A stretch of DNA of 64,000 nucleotides, from contig QZCP01000268.1 in NCBI GenBank assembly GCA_003956705.1, forward strand, positions 242,495 through 306,494. The letters are read 5' to 3'. The number at the start of each line of letters is the position of its first letter. The first letter of the stretch is position 1. Source of the stretch: Brevipalpus yothersi. Its lineage: Eukaryota > Arthropoda > Arachnida > Trombidiformes > Tenuipalpidae. Below, piece by piece: positions 62,071-64,000 of this stretch. The notes under the pieces were generated by a model. It did not search any database. It saw only the letters and a program-made list of their open reading frames with translations, and was not told where the DNA came from. Position numbers and translations under genes: made by a program.

Positions 62071-63661
62071 CATGAAAAATTGAAGTCCATTTTTAGTCTT
62101 CATATATTCGTTTGGAGCGTTGAGCTCTCTTGCCGAGTTTACATACATTCAGATCATAATTTATACTGTGTGAGATTGAATCATGAGTTTGCAAAATATT
62201 TTTTCTTCTTCTTCTCTCTCTTTCTTTCTTTCTTTCTTTCTTACCTGCTCTTTCTTCAATACTTCGTTCATCATATTCGCTCTCTCTTTCTTCTCTCTTT
62301 GATCAACAAACAGTACAACATAAAAGTGCAATGTGAACAGGTTGCATGAGAGAGAAAGAGAGAAAAAGAGAAAGGACAAATGAGATAATATTGATATTTA
62401 GCTGTACCTGTTGATTCACTTCTCCAAACATACCATCTTCAAGAAGGAAAGAATGAGAAGAAGAAGAAGAAGAAGGTAAAAAAATTCAGCATTTGATTGC
62501 TAATAGCAAAATGAGTAACGGTGGACAAAAGAGACAAAGCAATTATTTCGATTGACCGAAAATTTTTTTTTGCCTAATCAAACACGAGCGAGAAGCCAGC
62601 AATTCAATGAATTTTTATTTGAGAAAATATTTTCAATCATTTGTATGAAATGGGTAGAGAGTTAATGAAGAATTTTTTTTTCTATGAGTAAATTTCAATC
62701 AAATTCATGGATTTCATGAAGAAGCGAGAGAAAATTTATGATAGTTTACGATGTTTGATCTGGATGATTGTTCTATATTTAACAGTATATAGAAAAATTT
62801 CCAGAACTTGAAGTGGCATTTGAAAATTGATGGCTATTTTGGCACTGGATTCGTTATTTGGAATGCAAGTATAATTTCACATCGTTGGTCAAGAAAAAAG
62901 ATGAGGGACCAATTTGGACATGGAAGTGTATTCCTTACCAACAAATTTGATTGACAATAAATTCCAGCTTTACTCAATCGTTGCGTACGAGATCAATGAT
63001 GGAAAGCCAGATAGATAATGATTACGGTGAAAATTAACAGTTGATTAGTAGAAATGGTGATAAGTTACAGTTTAAAAGATTGAGAACCATACATTGGCCA
63101 TCAAACAGCGAGTCTGAAGGAATGTTGAACATTACCTGGAATGAACAGAGAAAAAAGAAGATGAACGAAATTAGATTTGTTTCAATTTGGTTAAGCGTGG
63201 CCTCCGATCGAATTTTCTCTTCAATTGGTTTCCATTTCATTTCATTTCATCGATTCTATTCAATTGAGAATCTTCAACTACACACATACAAAGCCTTGTA
63301 TGTGTGAGTTTTGTGTTCCCTAACTTTTTTAATATGACCGAAAGATTAATGACTAAACAACAATGTCCACATGCAGCTAAATTTACAGGCTACCATCTAC
63401 ACAGACACACACATACACTCATAGCCTGTGGACAGATCAAGTGAAATAGTGAACGCGGTTCGCATTTTGTTTGAGAAAATTGTGCCTAACCACAAGCTGT
63501 GATTTATGGCCACTTTCGTGTTAGTCGCCTAAGTATGGAAGAAAGAAGAAGAAGAAGAGAAAATCCAGAGGAAAGATAGTAAATCTAATTATCTTGAGAG
63601 AAAAGTGGAGAGAGAGAAAAAAAAATCGAGAAAAGAAACAGAACGAGAAGAAAAAACTCAC

Positions 63662-64000
63662 AACTCGGCAATTGACTTGATCCATAGGCCAGTGGTCCTG
63701 TGGCAGAGGGCTTCAAATCCGATGGTCCCGAATGATGCATGTTATTGGCATAGGAAGTGATCAAAAAGTTCTCATCGGCAACACTTTGAGAGGAATGAGA
63801 TTAAATTATTAGTGTCAATAGTTCCTTTTCTCGGTGCACACACATACATAACATTTTCAGGTCACTTTAGTGAGTGGCCAAAAAAGTGAACATTACATGT
63901 GACTATCTTGCATATGAGCTTACCTAAAATTTTCATGGCCTCCATTGCCAGTACCCGAGAAGGTATTATGAGACCAGGATGGATTCACGGTGGCCTCAGG
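63662..64000 (-). CDS. Two exons of a partial minus-strand gene cut by the window edge
   Basis: The exon from beyond 64000 to 63924 ends at a GTAAGC donor. The next exon, 63783-63662, starts after CTCTCAAAG and ends at a GTGAGT donor. The junction is in phase and has no stop. The visible 66 or so residues are Ser/Gly/Asn/Pro-rich (for example SWSHNTFSGTGNGGHENF, then a stretch with ENFLITSYANNMHHSGP). Good splice sites and an open frame in a less AT-rich patch support coding. The family is not recognised and both ends are missing. A continuation at 61681 and below is possible. Confidence 0.6.

Larger units (their letters stand above)
60030..63661. other. Sparse region between the SNM1A-like gene and the terminal partial gene
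   Basis: The first few hundred bases should carry the SNM1A-like promoter. A possible small plus-strand exon (60570-60723) and a less AT-rich stretch (61440-61740) are listed separately. Two GA arrays and TC-rich segments occur. The remainder (62350-63650) is AT-rich and shows nothing I recognise. It may be intron of the minus-strand gene at the window end. Confidence 0.45.

Noticed and set aside
1..64000. tRNA or rRNA genes
   Set aside because: I looked for B-box-like GGTTCGAATCC cores and rRNA signatures by eye and found none in a convincing context. A covariance-model search would be needed to exclude them.

Overview
The window is eukaryotic nuclear DNA. It is AT-rich, carries many long (GA)n/(CT)n microsatellites, and its genes are split by short GT-AG introns (62, 66, 66, 73, 89, 122 and 147 bp in the gene-dense part). 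The proteins (BMP-type receptor, ADAR, RNA polymerase I subunit, SNM1A, ribosomal protein L39) point to an animal. A complete pantothenate synthetase gene lies on the same contig between two ordinary nuclear genes. Animals normally lack this enzyme. I recall horizontally acquired panC genes being described in spider mites and some sap-feeding insects, so an arthropod, plausibly an acariform mite, is my best guess (inference, moderate to low confidence).

Layout. Positions 1-37919 hold no gene I can support: intergenic or intronic DNA dominated by GA/CT microsatellites, with one assembly gap inside such a tract and a faint possible reverse-transcriptase relic near 21.6 kb. Positions 37920-42138 (minus strand) hold the last six exons of an unrecognised, low-complexity, proline/serine/alanine-rich protein with a C-terminal membrane segment. 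Two of these are microexons of 26 and 30 nt. The 5' exons are unresolved and may lie around 43.4-43.8 kb or further up.

Positions 45.5-60.0 kb are a compact gene cluster almost free of microsatellites. In order: POLR1F/RPA43-like (+), panC-like (-), RPL39 (+), a BMP type I receptor-like protein with a degenerate kinase (-), an ADAR-family adenosine deaminase (-), two tandem DXO/Rai1-family paralogues (+, +), and an SNM1A/DCLRE1A-like nuclease with two PIP boxes (-). From 60.0 kb on there is sparse sequence with GA tracts. The window ends inside another minus-strand gene, of which two exons are visible (63662-64000).

Most neighbours look functionally unrelated. The points of interest are lineage-specific: a foreign vitamin B5 biosynthesis gene; a receptor pseudokinase that keeps a ten-cysteine BMP-receptor ectodomain; and a tandem pair of intronless decapping-nuclease homologues that both carry the same Glu-to-Lys change in a metal-binding motif. 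That last case recalls, but is not shown to be related to, the inactive Rai1-like protein Cutoff of the Drosophila piRNA pathway.
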